Assembly: GCA_009767595.1 (NCBI GenBank)
Contig: VSDK01002081.1
Location: 1 to 64,000, forward strand
DNA from: Symbiodinium kawagutii
Lineage: Eukaryota; Sar; Dinophyceae; Suessiales; Symbiodiniaceae
Direction: 5' to 3'
Length of the DNA stretch: 64,000 nucleotides
Part shown: positions 32,980 through 44,750 of the stretch, in pieces
How the letters are laid out: each line of letters opens with the position of its first letter
Numbering within the stretch: position 1 is the stretch's first letter
Position numbers and translations under genes: made by a program
Notes under the pieces: generated by a model
What the model was told of the DNA's origin: nothing
Database searches by the model: none
The model's input: the letters and a program-made list of their open reading frames with translations, nothing else

Positions 32980-34200
32980 TGACAATGATCATGGTCCATA
33001 GTGGTCAACAAAACCTACTGTATGTTAAATGATTCTTGTTAAATAGTGAATATCCATGGTTGACAAAAACAGCGGTTGACCGAAGCAGCAGTTGGTATGG
33101 TAAATAGTGAAGATTGCATGAGTAGACTGTAATAATTAGTGATAATTGGTGATTAGTTACCACTATGAAGGTTCAATCATCATGAAAGTTATTGTTAATG
33201 AACACCGGTTCGTTAACAGTAGCTATTGATTGACCTCATCGGCGACCATGAACAAAGATGATTGACAAGGTTAATTGACGGCTAATGATGGTTAGTCGAT
33301 GATACCAGTTGATTGATCAGTAGCTGATTATCACGTTCATAATAGTTCATGACGAAGATCATCCATGGCATTCAAACACTAGTAATTGTCATTGGTGAGC
33401 CACGATTTATTTCTGTCTGACAATTGAAAGTCCAGTTTACTAGTCATGGTGAACCATACGTAATGACCACTAATTAATGGTTTGAAATGATGTTTGGTGA
33501 CTGTCGGCAAAAATGACAATGGTCAATAATGACCATGGCTAGTTTGAGAGAGAGTAAGCATTGTTATCAGCCATTAGCCCTTAATAGTAATAAGCATGGT
33601 TACGAGCTGATTCTTAGCCAACAATGTCTAATAACCATGACAAATGATGATTGATGGTTGGCAATGATCGATGACGATCAATGGTGGACAAAAACAGCTT
33701 ATGCCAACCATTAACCATCATTGATCATGGTTGGATTCATAGGGGTGAATGATGTTTAATCGTGGACAAAATATACAGTACAGCCATGAACTATGTTTAG
33801 TAGCAATCAAGGATTACTAGCAGCGGTGAACGATGTTCGATCAAGATACGAGCGTTTCTCAAAATAGGGGACCCTCAAATCAACCGAGAAGATTAAAATT
33901 GGATGTTTTGGGGGTACCCCTATTTTGAGAAACACCCATATGCAGTACAGACTCTCTGGTCTATTCACGTTGCCATTGGTTCAACTGGTTCTCTGTTGAA
34001 AATCGGGATGGTAGCTCAAGGCAATCAGGGGATCGTGGACAAACACGGTCAATCAAAGGAGAAAACCACCAACAATAGCCATTCGTATCATACTTGACAA
34101 TAACAGGTCATAACCATCAACGAACATGTTTAGTATAATGGACAAAAAACGAAGATGGTTCGTCAGAGCTAAGACCATGGTCAAGAAGTCAAGAATAGAT
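32980..34200. other. intron or spacer, mixed TGG/CCA sequence
   Basis: Degenerate TGGTTGATGATGG and ACCATCA sequence with one hairpin element at 33850-33941. No gene supported. Confidence 0.5.
33850..33941. repeat. palindromic element family A
   Basis: Left arm from 33852 (GCGTTTCTCAAAATAGGGGA then CCCTCAAATCAACC) and right arm to 33941 (GGGGGTACCCCTATTTTGAG then AAACACCCATAT). 92 bp, foldable over nearly its whole length. Confidence 0.8.
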
Positions 34201-34513
34201 AAGACTGGTTCATTGTAGGGGATCGATTGGGATCGTCAAAAAAATGGGATACACCAAGGCATTTCAACCCAGGACATGATGGGGACCCCACATGGTCCAG
34301 ATCGATGGCATGCCCTTCAAATTTGCTGGCTCAGCGGTGTTGCAAGACACGCAGCCATCACCCAGCCGTTAGTGAGTCACAACAACGACAACAAACGAAA
34401 GAGCGACCAATCCAACAAGCAAAGCAAACGAATAACAAAGCAAACAAAGAAGAAAGAAGATGAAAGAAGCAGCCAAGCAATCAGTCGCAACTAAGCCGCA
34501 ATTACAACTGCTG

Positions 34514-34596
34514 TCAAGGGGCAGAAGGACAGGAGGTGAAGCTGGTGCAGTAGTCGCTGTCCGCCGAAATGTACGGCAGCACGGGCTGGCCTGAGA
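34514..34596 (-). CDS. putative terminal exon
   Basis: AG acceptor CTTGGTTCAG at 34597-34606. The frame reads GQPVLPYISADSDYCTSFTS then CPSAP and a TGA stop at 34514-34516. High GC3. If the stop is used this is the 3' end of a gene whose other exons lie to the right; otherwise a donor lies just before it. No domain. Confidence 0.55.
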
Positions 34597-34762
34597 CTGA
34601 ACCAAGGGGGGCATCCATGATCATCACTAGAGTGATTCACCATCATTAAATCATGATTAACCATCATGAACCATGGGAATTTGATGATGATTCATCAGAT
34701 TAACAATTGATATCACCATGTTTGCGGCAACTTGTAGAATGATTAACCAAATAGACACATTA

Positions 34763-34764
34763 TG

Positions 34765-34860
<96 letters not shown>
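34763..34860. repeat. (TA)n microsatellite, about 98 bp
   Basis: Uninterrupted TA dinucleotides; self-complementary and prone to cruciform formation and assembly length error. Confidence 0.95.
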
Positions 34861-34863
<3 letters not shown>

Positions 34864-34869
34864 GAGTCA

Positions 34870-36000
34870 GCAATTGACTGTGATTAAGCATGACTGTCTC
34901 GTTTTGCCATGATTAAATATGATTCTCCACGTTTAGATCATTGGCAATTGGCAGCGGTTAACCATCATGAACCATCATTGATCACGATTAACTGTGATGA
35001 ACTATGTTACTAATCATTATTAGCATCTTTAACTAGCATTCACCGTCACTAGCCATGACCATTCGTTGCTGACCTATCGCCATCAGGAGAATTGGCGCAT
35101 CATGGTATCCTCTGATCAACCCATCGGCAGTCCACAGCAGCCACTGCCCTCGAAAGATTTCACGGCCGACCTATGCCCAGCACTGGTGATTACCCTTGAT
35201 TGGCATCACTCGCCACCATTGGGATGGAATGGCTTTAGCCAAATGACTTCCCCTTTTTTATCAACCTATTGGAGTGGCTGTTTGCAAAACCTGATAACGT
35301 AGCTATATACGTTGACACACTTAACTCATAGCTATAGGAATTGAAAGAAGTACTTGATCAACTTGTACAAATTTCAACAAACACTACTTCATCCAAATTC
35401 CCGTTGTTGTTGTTGTTGTTGTTGTTGTCAACTCTGACTGAAAACCAGGAAATCAACGTGGTCCCAACTTTTTGAGGGAGGAATCAAGACTTGGACTGCA
35501 GTTGCTATCATGAATCATAATTAGTTAATCATTACTGATCATTGTCAACCATCATGACCATTATTTTGCATCATAAACTGTCATTCACAATTCATAACAA
35601 ATATCAACGCTCACTATTCGCAATCATTGGCCATTACTAACAGTGTTACTAAAAATGCTTAGCAGTGGACGGATGGTTGATTCATAGTTGATCAATGGCT
35701 GATCATTTGATTGATGGTTGATTAGTCGTTGATAGTTTCAACCATCAATGGTGAATTGAGTGGCTTATTAGTGGCTGATTAGTGGCTGATTAGTGGCTGA
35801 TTAATGGTGGGTTAGTGGATTAATGGTGGACTGATGGTTGTGAGATCCAGCAAATAGACCACCCCCAATTTTGCCCTAAAATAGCCAGGGGTCTACCACG
35901 AAACCTTGAGCTGGGTCTCCCAACAATTCTTCCTACAGAACTCCAAGTTCCAAAATGGGCCGCGCTGTTTCAACACTGTGCTATCCTTGTGCCTGCTTTG
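34870..36000. other. spacer upstream/downstream of BTB copy 3
   Basis: ACCATCA / TGATTAGTGGC sequence, a (TTG)n run at 35401-35428 and a TGGCTGATTAG tandem stretch at 35760-35815. A GC-richer patch at 35090-35200 has no decisive frame. Confidence 0.5.
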
Positions 36001-36007
36001 TCCCGTT

Positions 36008-37729
36008 TCATTCAAGCTGAAGGTCGGGAGGCAGCAAATATTCAAAAATGCCAGACTCAAGTTCGCAGCCGTCTGAAACTGTGATCACGTACAGTGACCG
36101 GCCTTGCACCAGCACATCCATAGGGCGAGGTCCAGCGTCGTCAATAATTGGAAAGACCACGGCTTCGGTCCATACTGAGTCACCTGGATTGAAGGACCAC
36201 ACCTTGCCTGCTTCATAATCTCCAACGTAGATCTTCCCGCCCTCAGTCACAAAAAGGCCCTGCACAGTATCTCTTCTCTTGCCTGGCACCTCGGCAACTA
36301 AAGTGGGTCTCGTTCCACCTGGATTGATGCTGAAAATACGGCCGCTGCGCACATCCGTAAAATACACAACTTCATCCTTGCACACAAACAATTCATTGGC
36401 TTTGAATTGCAGGTTCTCGGGTAAATTTGCGTTTGAAATCACGGGCTGTAGGTCTGCACCAGCTAGTTTCTGCAAGCTGCGCCCACCTTCAGTGATGACA
36501 TAGACCACCCCGTTGGGAGAGCAGAACACCGCAAGCAGGCCCACGTCACTAAGCAACAACTTTCCAATGCCGTTCTGAAAAGTCAACAGTCTGTCACTCA
36601 TTTCGTCCACCACAAATACCTGTCCATCAGGAGAAACAGACACTTTGCACCTGAAATCAAGGTCGTTCACTCCCATGACGTCGGCATCCAATCCTGCAAT
36701 TGGAACTCCTTGGCTTTCACAATCTCCAAGCTGCCAACTTCGGATAGCGCCAATCTCATCCTGCTCATCATTGCAAGAAACCACAAGGGCACCTTCATGC
36801 CAACACATGGCATAGGCAACTAGTTCACTTTCCACCACTTTCCGGGGACCTGCACTGGCGCCCAGGTCTGGTGACCAATGCTGCAAACATCGCCTCTTTG
36901 GGCTAAAAACACCAGCCGCATCGGCTGCGCTTCGACGCTTCCTGCGTGCTCGGAGCGCATCATCCACTTCTGGCTGCAAGCCGCCACCATTTGGATTCCT
37001 GGATGAGCAAAGATGCGCCACTCGATCCAAATTGCTTGATGAAAGAGCATGAAAATCAATGTGTTGAGACAGTAAGCCTGAGAAAACACTTCTGTCTTTC
37101 GAGCTGTTGAGCCACTTCAGAAGCCCGTTCAAAACAACTTCTTCTCGCGACACGCGCAAGTCTTCTCTTCGCAAGATTCGTGCCAGTTGACTCGCCTCCA
37201 AATCAAGAAACTCAACCAGCTCGATGCAGCTCTCGAAGTTCAGGGCGATCTTTTCTTCACATTCTGCTTTCAGTTCATCCAGGCCTTGAATTTGTTGCAA
37301 TACCTGAAGAGTTGCTGCCACCGGAGCAGTTTTCACAAATACATGAAGCCCTGCTTCAATTGCTGCTGCCAACTCTGGATAGTTGTATGCATCTGCCAGG
37401 CGCAAAAGTTCGAAAGAATCTTGAACTTCTATTTGGGGCTGCCCGCCGTAGATGTATTCCAGCAATGCCGACACTACCGCTTTGGAAGCAGCCAGTTCCA
37501 CTGGTCGTCCTTCTCGCATTTGACCTGCTTCAAGAAACGGTCCAACGAGCATATTCTTGAGATGCACGCTTGCTGCGCAAAGCACAGCTGCATGGGCACT
37601 GTGCTCTGTGCCATCGCTGCTCTTCACCACAAGGTCACAGAGCTGGCCTTCTTTTCGGAATGCCTGCAATTGCTGCAAGATTCCTCTGTGATGGAGGGCC
37701 AAGTCTGCCGGCTCCACCGTTACAGCCAT
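36008..37729 (-). CDS. BTB-BACK-beta-propeller protein, copy 3 (diverged)
   Basis: Intact intronless gene of 573 codons. BTB at about residues 29-130 (GQLCDLVVKSSDGTEHSAH, VLCAASVHLKNMLVGPF), BACK at 135-245 (QLARILRREDLRVSREEVV, LNGLLKWLNSSKDR), propeller at about 305-565 (GQVFVVDEMSDRLLTFQNG, GKIYVGDYEAGKVWSFNPG). Same domain order and shared motifs as copies 1 and 2 but clearly diverged, and no similarity in the flanks, so an older duplicate. Likely a substrate adaptor of a Cullin-3 ligase (inference). Starts at the only upstream Met before the conserved LQAFRKEGQLCD block. Confidence 0.9.
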   Translation of the reverse strand: MAVTVEPADLALHHRGILQQLQAFRKEGQLCDLVVKSSDGTEHSAHAAVLCAASVHLKNMLVGPFLEAGQMREGRPVELAASKAVVSALLEYIYGGQPQIEVQDSFELLRLADAYNYPELAAAIEAGLHVFVKTAPVAATLQVLQQIQGLDELKAECEEKIALNFESCIELVEFLDLEASQLARILRREDLRVSREEVVLNGLLKWLNSSKDRSVFSGLLSQHIDFHALSSSNLDRVAHLCSSRNPNGGGLQPEVDDALRARRKRRSAADAAGVFSPKRRCLQHWSPDLGASAGPRKVVESELVAYAMCWHEGALVVSCNDEQDEIGAIRSWQLGDCESQGVPIAGLDADVMGVNDLDFRCKVSVSPDGQVFVVDEMSDRLLTFQNGIGKLLLSDVGLLAVFCSPNGVVYVITEGGRSLQKLAGADLQPVISNANLPENLQFKANELFVCKDEVVYFTDVRSGRIFSINPGGTRPTLVAEVPGKRRDTVQGLFVTEGGKIYVGDYEAGKVWSFNPGDSVWTEAVVFPIIDDAGPRPMDVLVQGRSLYVITVSDGCELESGIFEYLLPPDLQLE

Positions 37730-37789
37730 GGCGAGGCTCAGTTCAGGCAGCCCTCACATGAAAACCCAACGCCTTCGCCCTGGTAGTGG

Positions 37790-38430
37790 ATGAGGCATGA
37801 TGAATCGATTCAGTTAAAAGCGTTTTTATCATTCAATAAATGTGATGCTCCTGAAACACAATTCTGAGACAATAAGTGCAAGCATGTGCAAACTCATTCC
37901 AAGAAGTTCCACTCAATTGGCTGCGGTAATAAATAAGTTGCTGCACATGAACGCTAGGGAATAGATAAATGGGCAATTCTCGAAGAAATGGGCACCTTTC
38001 TTTTGTGAAACTGGGAGCGCCTTGGAGCCTCATTGTGTTCACTCGCAACAGGTCTTATCTTGACCGGTGAGGCTTCATTTTATGATTACAATCATGGTTA
38101 AGGATGTGGTCAAAAGTGATCCAACATGGTCAATACAGTGACAAGAGGTGGTAACTGATTGATAATGCGGATAACTACGATTACAAAGGGTAAACGACGA
38201 TAATGGTCAAAGTTCATGGTTAGTCATGGTTCAGGGTGGCCTGTTGCAGAATCCCAGTAGTTGCTCGAGGTTGTTAGAGGAAGTGGCCACTCAAACAGTC
38301 ACTACCAGCCATCTCCAGAGGAGAGGCACCAAGGTGAAGATGGTGACATTCCCAGCAAGAAAACCTGTCACTTCATCACATCATGGCTATCACCAGGTCA
38401 TCCCCCTCCGCAACAGCTCCTGCCCCGCCC
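37790..38430. other. 5' region of BTB copy 3
   Basis: Non-repetitive, moderately AT-rich to about 38050, then TGGT-rich repeats. No TATA-like or other promoter element could be assigned; dinoflagellate promoters are poorly defined. No spliced-leader relic seen. Confidence 0.4.
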
Positions 38431-38444
38431 AGTGCCCAGTGGAC

Positions 38445-38580
38445 CTTCCGAATCCATCAGGATGTAGACCATGCCCTGCAACACCGACAGCGCGTCGATG
38501 AAGGTCACGAACCTCGAGAAATGCGGCGACCTATGGGGGGCCACCAGAGGCCGGAGCCGAGAAGGCGAGGACAAGTGCCA
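38445..38580 (-). CDS. putative 136-nt exon
   Basis: Acceptor GCTCCACCAG (38581-38590), GT donor TCGGAAG|GTCCAC at 38444. The frame reads LSSPSRLRPLVAPHRSPHF, then SRFVTFIDALSVLQGMVYIL, a possible hydrophobic segment. Very high GC3. Function unknown. Confidence 0.7.
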
Positions 38581-38837
38581 CTGGTGGAGCTGGGTATCTG
38601 CTATTGGGTTGACATCAACTTGTGAGGGGCTTTATCCCCAGCAGATTGCTGCTGGAAAATGCAATTCGCCTGGGGAGTTGATCGCCTCCAGTTGAGTGAT
38701 GTTGTATCGAGCAATAGCAGTTAGAGCTTAAGAAAAGAACGATAACAATAACAACAGCTATCCCCTTCGAACTGCTGTATGCTATTGATGGTATCACCCG
38801 CAAAACAACAGTGATAATATTAAGCAAAACAATGACC

Positions 38838-38849
38838 ACGACGATGACG

Positions 38850-38903
<54 letters not shown>
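38838..38903 (+). repeat. (CAA)n microsatellite
   Basis: About twenty CAA/ACA triplets after a CGACGATGACGA lead-in. Lies beside the exon at 39.0 kb. Confidence 0.9.
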
Positions 38904-38969
38904 TCTGGTGCCTACCAAGCCTCTTCTGCTTGCCCCCATGGTGGTATTCGGTGCTCCCCCCCTGGGGAG

Positions 38970-39084
38970 CCGCGCTGTGTGGTGACTCGCTCAGCAATCT
39001 CGCAGTAACTGGTGACCCAGTGATCCGCTAAGGCAAAGGCGGTCACCTGTGTGTCACCTCGGAGTCGTCCACAGGCAGTGGCGA
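38970..39084 (-). CDS. putative exon
   Basis: Acceptor ACATAACAG at 39085-39093. The frame reads GRLRGDTQVTAFALADHWV and SYCEIAERVTTQRGSPGG; GC3-rich. Right flank is TGTACCATGT repeats. Donor uncertain in the G-rich run near 38960. No domain. Confidence 0.55.
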
Positions 39085-39487
39085 CTGTTATGTTGACGGA
39101 AGTAATGGCTGTACCATGTTGTACCATGTTGTACCATGTTATACCATGGTTAGTTGTGGATCTATGGTGGGTAGTGGCAGTATTCTGCTTAATGGATGTA
39201 AATTGATGTAAATGGATGTTAATGGTCACCATGATTTTCATGATGGTTCCGATAATGATGGCTCACACGCATGGTAGCGATGGTCAAGAAGGGTTCTAAT
39301 GGCCTAGCTAATGCTGCGGCTAGTTATAGAATGCTTGGTAGTGCAAGGGTAATTGATGATTCATATCGGGGAATTCAAGAGAATCCATAGCCAACAACAA
39401 GGACATTCCATGAATGTTGGCAGTTTATACTGATCAATCATGACTCCTTGAGAAAATAACCACAAACCAGCAACCAGAAGCCTCAAG

Positions 39488-39655
39488 CCGTGTGAAAATG
39501 CCCTTGGAAGTTTGATGACCACTCCGTTCGGCGCAATGAGCCCACGTTTCCACAGTTGGGTAGTATTCCGAGGGCCCTGTTGAGCGGCTGATTTTCCTGA
39601 TGTGCAGTGGCTATATCCAAGAGTTCAGCAGCAAGGTCGTGCTTCAACTTGCAAA
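39488..39655 (-). CDS. putative exon
   Basis: Acceptor GGAAGACCAG; the frame reads CKLKHDLAAELLDIATAHQE followed by NQPLNRALGILPNCGN and SLRRTEWSSNFQG. Amphipathic helix at the start. Possible GC donor (ACACG|GCTTGA). GC3 bias is moderate. Confidence 0.5.
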
Positions 39656-40133
39656 CTGGTCTTCCGAATTTTCTTGTCATTGTTGGCAAAGTTCAAGTGT
39701 TGGCAATGATGTCGCTATGAGTCAAAACACCGCTACCCTAGTGAACATAGCCATGGCTTTTGGATGGTTGGTATTGACCCTGTTCGCCATATCATGGTTG
39801 GTATATCCCCTACAAATTCCTAGTTATTATGCTCCATTTTTCACCACTATTAACAACTGCCAACCATTCTCAACCATGATCAAACATTATGAACCCTCTT
39901 TGACCACTATCAACCATTATCCACCATGATCAACCCAGTATGACCCACTATGAACCATTGACCATCCAACAGCACGCATGAACAAAAGGAGTTTGTTTCC
40001 AAACCAAACCTGAAAATCAAGAATTTACTCCCAAACATGGTACTTTTGATGTGCTTGATGCTTCGGCAGCTAGTCATCCCTATCAGCTATGACCTCCCAG
40101 GTCATGACCACATGGCCACTGTGACACTGTGAC

Positions 40134-40279
40134 CTCCCAGGCTCCCAGCGCCACGGCCTCGCCTTGGCTGGTCGCCACGGTCTGACTTTGGGGCACGGTG
40201 TCCAGCAGGCTGCTGTCGCCCGCCATGACCACGCGCCGGAAGGGATGGCGGGTCTTCGCTAAGGACGACATGAAGTCGC
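40134..40279 (-). CDS. putative 146-nt exon
   Basis: Acceptor TTCACCAAG at 40280-40288 and GT donor CTGGGAG|GTCACA at 40133. The frame reads DFMSSLAKTRHPFRRVVMAG, then DSSLLDTVPQSQTVATSQG and VALGAWE. Very high GC3. Just past the donor, the GACCTCCCAGGTCA block is duplicated within 50 bases. Function unknown. Confidence 0.7.
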
Positions 40280-40289
40280 CTTGGTGAAG

Positions 40290-41700
40290 GCAGGGGTCAA
40301 TGGCGGTGGCAGATGATGGGATAAACGATGGGATTGCTGATGGGGTGCTGATGAATCATGGTTGAACAGTCATATGTGCATTTACAATTTATAGTGGTGG
40401 TTGAAAACATGACATGGTTCAATTGACGTGACTCGTGTTGTTAATCTTTGGTGCCAGCCGCCCTGAATTGAAAAGGGAACGTACCGCCCTGTGTCATGGC
40501 TCACAACCTGGGTTGCCAAGTGATGAATATTTTTTAACAATGATGGTTCGTGATAATTGAACTGATGATTCATGCTGGTCTGTAAAGATTTATGGGATGA
40601 CTTACGTTGGTTTGTAACGATTTATGGTGGTTACAAAGATGATATTTATTGGTTTGTAATGATTTATGGTAATGAAAATGGCCATTGAAACGATGACTCC
40701 CACAATATCACCTAAATCATGCAGGTGAACATCACGCGGATGTAAGGGAAATTTTGGATTAATGCTGGTTTGCAATGATTGGTCCAACCAGTTTTATGGT
40801 GGCGGCTGATGATTGTTAAAGTATGTTCATGTTGAATACTGACAGTGAAGGTAGACAGTGGTCGATGGACAGCGAATACTGGTTTGCGATGACAAAAACG
40901 ATGATTTCACCGTAAATGTATGCCAATAATTGATATTCATCAAAACAAAAATGCACCCACAGCACAAACGCGGATCGGTGGTGAACATGTGTGTTCGGGG
41001 GACGGTAGCCAAAAAATCAACCGGCAATGCATGACAACACATTCGGCCAACCATCGGCCAATACTGGCACCGCCTGGCCTTTCCATGGTACATAGTATAA
41101 AGGCAAAATGCAACGGTATGATCCAAAAAACATGATAATCAAACGCGAAAATCATGGCAGATTGATAAAGTTGTTTGATGGCTCATGACGGGTGATGAAT
41201 CTCAATGATTGCGAATAACTCTTCATTCTCTGCTCTTGACAAGCAACATTCACAAAAGATAATCAACAACACGGTGTGTCCAAACCAATCGTGCTTGAGA
41301 ACGGTCAATGATGGTCGGCATTGTTCAATATTTTGATTGAAACATGGCGCTAAATGACAAGCACCCTGCTGGATGTTGACCCGTTCTACACATGTAAGCG
41401 GGGGACACCGCAGAAACATTTTTGCGCGTTACAAGTTGGTTACTCTTACGTGCTTTGCACAGGATGTAGCGACAAAAAACGTTCGTCTGTTGGCAGCTGA
41501 CATTCTTTTCAACCACCAATGTAACATCGGAACAATGCAGCAAGCTGCTGGATGGCAATTGTATTGCATCAATTTTGTAACAAACCAGGACAACCAGTCA
41601 GTCACTAGCGGTGATGGTGAGTCATCCTCAACAATTTATGATTTGCCTCAATCACTCCAACGGGCGGTTAACCAAATCCGACCTGGCCGCCCGAACCCTG
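40290..41700. other. spacer, TGGTT-type then unique AT-rich sequence
   Basis: TGATGGT-rich to 40900 with GTTTGTAATGATTTATGGT repeated at about 40610-40670; beyond 40920 more unique sequence. Open frames up to about 195 codons reach into the GAGA tract at 41.75 kb but have no coding signature. Confidence 0.4.
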
Positions 41701-41731
41701 CCATTTTAGACCTGACCATGAATATCGGGGA

Positions 41732-41864
41732 GAAAAAGAAAAAGAGAGAGAGAGAGAGTGGGGGAGACAGAGAGAGAGAGAGAGAAACAAAGAAACAAAG
41801 AGAGAAAAGAGAAAAAAAAGAAAGAAAGACAGAAAGAAAGAAAAAAAAAAAAAGAAAGAAAGGC

Positions 41865-41927
<63 letters not shown>

Positions 41928-42025
41928 AAGAAAGACAGAAAAAACAAAAATAAAAATTGAAAGACTTAACTTAAACAAAGACAGAGAGAAACAAAGAGAT
42001 AGAGAGATAGAGATATAGAAAGACA
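41732..42025 (+). repeat. purine tract with (GACA)n microsatellite
   Basis: About 290 bases almost purely purine plus C on the plus strand: (GA)n, (GAAA)n and an uninterrupted (GACA)n of about 16 units at 41861-41925. Could form triplex DNA. Confidence 0.95.
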
Positions 42026-42059
42026 GAGAGAAATACATAGGCTGATGAATACATAGATA

Positions 42060-42370
42060 CATGGGTTAGACTAGACCAGAATAGAATAGAGTAGGCTAGA
42101 CTAGACTAGATTAGACTAGACTAGACTAGAGTGGACTGGACTGGGCTGAACTAGACTAGACAGCATTAGGCTAAACCAGACAGGACCAGACTAGACCAAA
42201 CTAGATTCAATTAGGCTAGCTTACACCAGACTAGACAAAGTTAAATTTGATTGGATTAGGTTGGGTTACATTAGCTTGGATTAGCTTAGACTAGATTGAA
42301 TTAAATGAAGCTAAATTAAGTTAAATCAAATTAAATTAAATTAAATCAAATTAAACTAGATTCGATTGTT
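42060..42370 (+). repeat. degenerate (CTAGA)n / (TTAAA)n array
   Basis: Decayed 5-bp repeats of CTAGA and ATTAGG/TTAAA type with stepwise drift from one end to the other. Confidence 0.8.
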
Positions 42371-42379
42371 ATTGCACGG

Positions 42380-42830
42380 TAAAATACAATATCATAAAGT
42401 AACGCAATGTGCTACAACGTAGTAGAAAGAATTACGATAAATAACAAAATATAACAAACCACCACAAGGTACTACAAGATATTACGAAATACTGTAATGT
42501 ACAATGAAGCTATGCGACGTAGTACAAGCTAGTGCGCCGTTTAACGAAATATCACAAACATCTGGAAAATATTACAAAATTCTGCAAAATATTAAAACGC
42601 TTTGCGTAACACTACCAAATCATACAAAATATTACAAGGTCCTACAACGTATTACAAAATTTTACAACGTACTACAAGGTACTACAACATACAAGACACT
42701 ACAATGCACTGGGACATGTTACAAGGTCTTTCAAGGGAAAACAAAATGTTACGAGGCATGACAAAATATTTCAGGGCGCTCCAAAATAATATTGCAAGGC
42801 AATACATCGCAATACAAATATCATTTGATG
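42380..42830 (+). repeat. degenerate ~10-bp array (TACAAAATAT/TACAACGTAC)
   Basis: Old tandem repeat with a roughly 10-bp period (CTACAACGTA, TTACAAAATA). Frames here are open by composition only. Confidence 0.7.
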
Positions 42831-43100
42831 TTCCATTCACCTTGCGGAAAGCATGTGGGGAACGAGCACGCGCTCAAAGTACCACGCCTGCCACATTGAC
42901 ATTGCGGAAAACATCTGGCCGAGGAATTCACGCGCTCCAAGCATCAAGCTTGCCACGCACACTCACCGTGGCAAGACTGACGATCAATCTAGCGTTCCAT
43001 GTACACTGCGGAAAACAAATACCTGTATTCAAAGTGCCACGCCTGCCGTACACACGGAAAATCTTTGACGCGCACGCAACCTCACCAGCGAACACTTTGA
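42830..43100 (+). repeat. three diverged ~75-90-bp units
   Basis: Each unit contains TTGCGGAAA(A/G)CA, then a CACGC-rich part and CACGCCTGCC. Three units start near 42832, 42902 and 42990. No coding support. Confidence 0.5.
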
Positions 43101-43399
43101 AACCCCTGCGGGGCACCCCGAGCACATTCAACGACAATTTGCAGATAATTCCACGATAATTCGACCATAAAGCGACGATAAAGCGAGCACGACCGCCGAA
43201 CCGACCTGCTAAACGCCCAATCAAAACCTTACGAGAATTCACAATGGTTCGTAAGGTTTCCATCTCTCAAGCCCGCCTGCGCTACAGTTTCAGCGATCCA
43301 ACCTGCACGATCTTCTTTGAGCTGCTTCTTGGGCAGCATTTGCATTGCCGACAGCACGCCCGACGAAGGCTCATGCTTTCTAAGTAGCTTACGCGCCAC

Positions 43400-43640
43400 A
43401 TAAAAGGACACATGCAAAATATATTCTCACCTAAACTAGCTCTTCGCACGCCTTCTTCACTACATTTATTCTTGGCATTACTTCTGCATTCCGCTCCCCT
43501 CACTTTACTTCTTCGCGACCTTTTCTCGTCACTTCGTTTCTTCACTACACTTACTCTTCAGTTTATTTCTTCACTACGCTTACTCTTCACTTTGCTTCTT
43601 CACTAAACACTGAATCTTCACTGTACTTCTTCTATACACT
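43400..43640 (+). repeat. degenerate CTTCTTCACTAC repeats
   Basis: Loose ~22-bp repeat with TTCTTCACTACRCTTACTCT as core. Non-coding. Confidence 0.6.
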
Positions 43641-44267
43641 TCCACAGGACCCGCAACCCGGAATTTCTTTACAAAAATTCATTGGATTAACCGTCATTAT
43701 CAACCATCATTTTTTCATTTTGGCTGTTAACCATGGGAAATAACCGTTGGTATGAACCAACAATATCCGCCGTCGATATTGACCATCAAAATTGGCACAA
43801 AACATTTAAGCCCCTTCAAAAAATGGCAAACAGGGTCTCAGCTGAAACCCTCGACGTCAAGCCATTCCCCCAAATCAAGCGCGCTGCTAAAAGACAACCC
43901 CAAATCAAGCCCATGGAAACTTGCCGATATGGGTTTGACGCGGGGGTGAGTCTGCGGTCACTTTTGTAAAGCACGCAAACATTTCTGAATCTCAATCACC
44001 TCGTTTTCGCTTCAATCAAATTCAAAATCTTGGATCTGCAACTTTTCAACTTTGATTGGGGCTACTTAGTTGCACATTTGGTTAAGAATGTAAAAATTAA
44101 GTTTCAATGGTTTGTAAGCTTTCACATAGGCGCAGCAGGTTTGTGACTGCAACAGTCGGTATCACATAAAAAAAATTTCAGCATGCGCTGCAGCAATTTG
44201 TTCATTGCTATGTAACCATAATTCAACGGCGCGAAGTCTTGCCTGGCACTGGTTGCGGGCAAGGAAG

Positions 44268-44431
44268 CGCCTGCCGGAAACAAAAAAATCATATTCAGAC
44301 ACAGTACTGGCAGGAGAGCTCATAGCCCTTGCAAGCCGGGCAGTGTTTGGGGGAAAGAAAGCCCCTGCCGGAAACAAAAAAATCATATTCAGACACAGTA
44401 CTGGCAGGAGAGCTCATAGCCCTTGCAAGAT
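44268..44431 (+). repeat. 95-bp tandem duplication
   Basis: A stretch beginning CCTGCCGGAAACAAAAAAAT and ending AGCCCTTGCAAG occurs twice with a 95-bp period. Its second copy ends directly at the left border of the 44.43-45.65 kb segmental duplication. Confidence 0.85.
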
Positions 44432-44750
44432 GTGGATGTATCGACGTATCCACCCATATGCCACACGTCCCTTTATCTCTTGCATGCTATGGGTGGCAAA
44501 CATCAAACTGGCTAGGAACTCTACGATAGTGGGCGCACGTCAATGGAGATATTGCAACTGGCCAGTCAGTCACCTTTGTTGGCATGCAAACAGTTAGACG
44601 CGCGGTCCGCACTGGGCAACACCCCCAACAGGCACTCAAACTATGATGAACCCCAAACGAATGGGTTTGGCAATGAAAAAAATCATCACGTTTGCTCCCA
44701 AACAAATGTTTTTGGCAACGGCCGCTATGGACCCATGAATGTGTTTTGGA

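Noticed and set aside
41373-41960. 195-codon plus frame ending in an Arg/Glu/Lys-rich and DRQTDRQT part
   Set aside because: The second half is the GA/GACA microsatellite; the first half has no coding bias.
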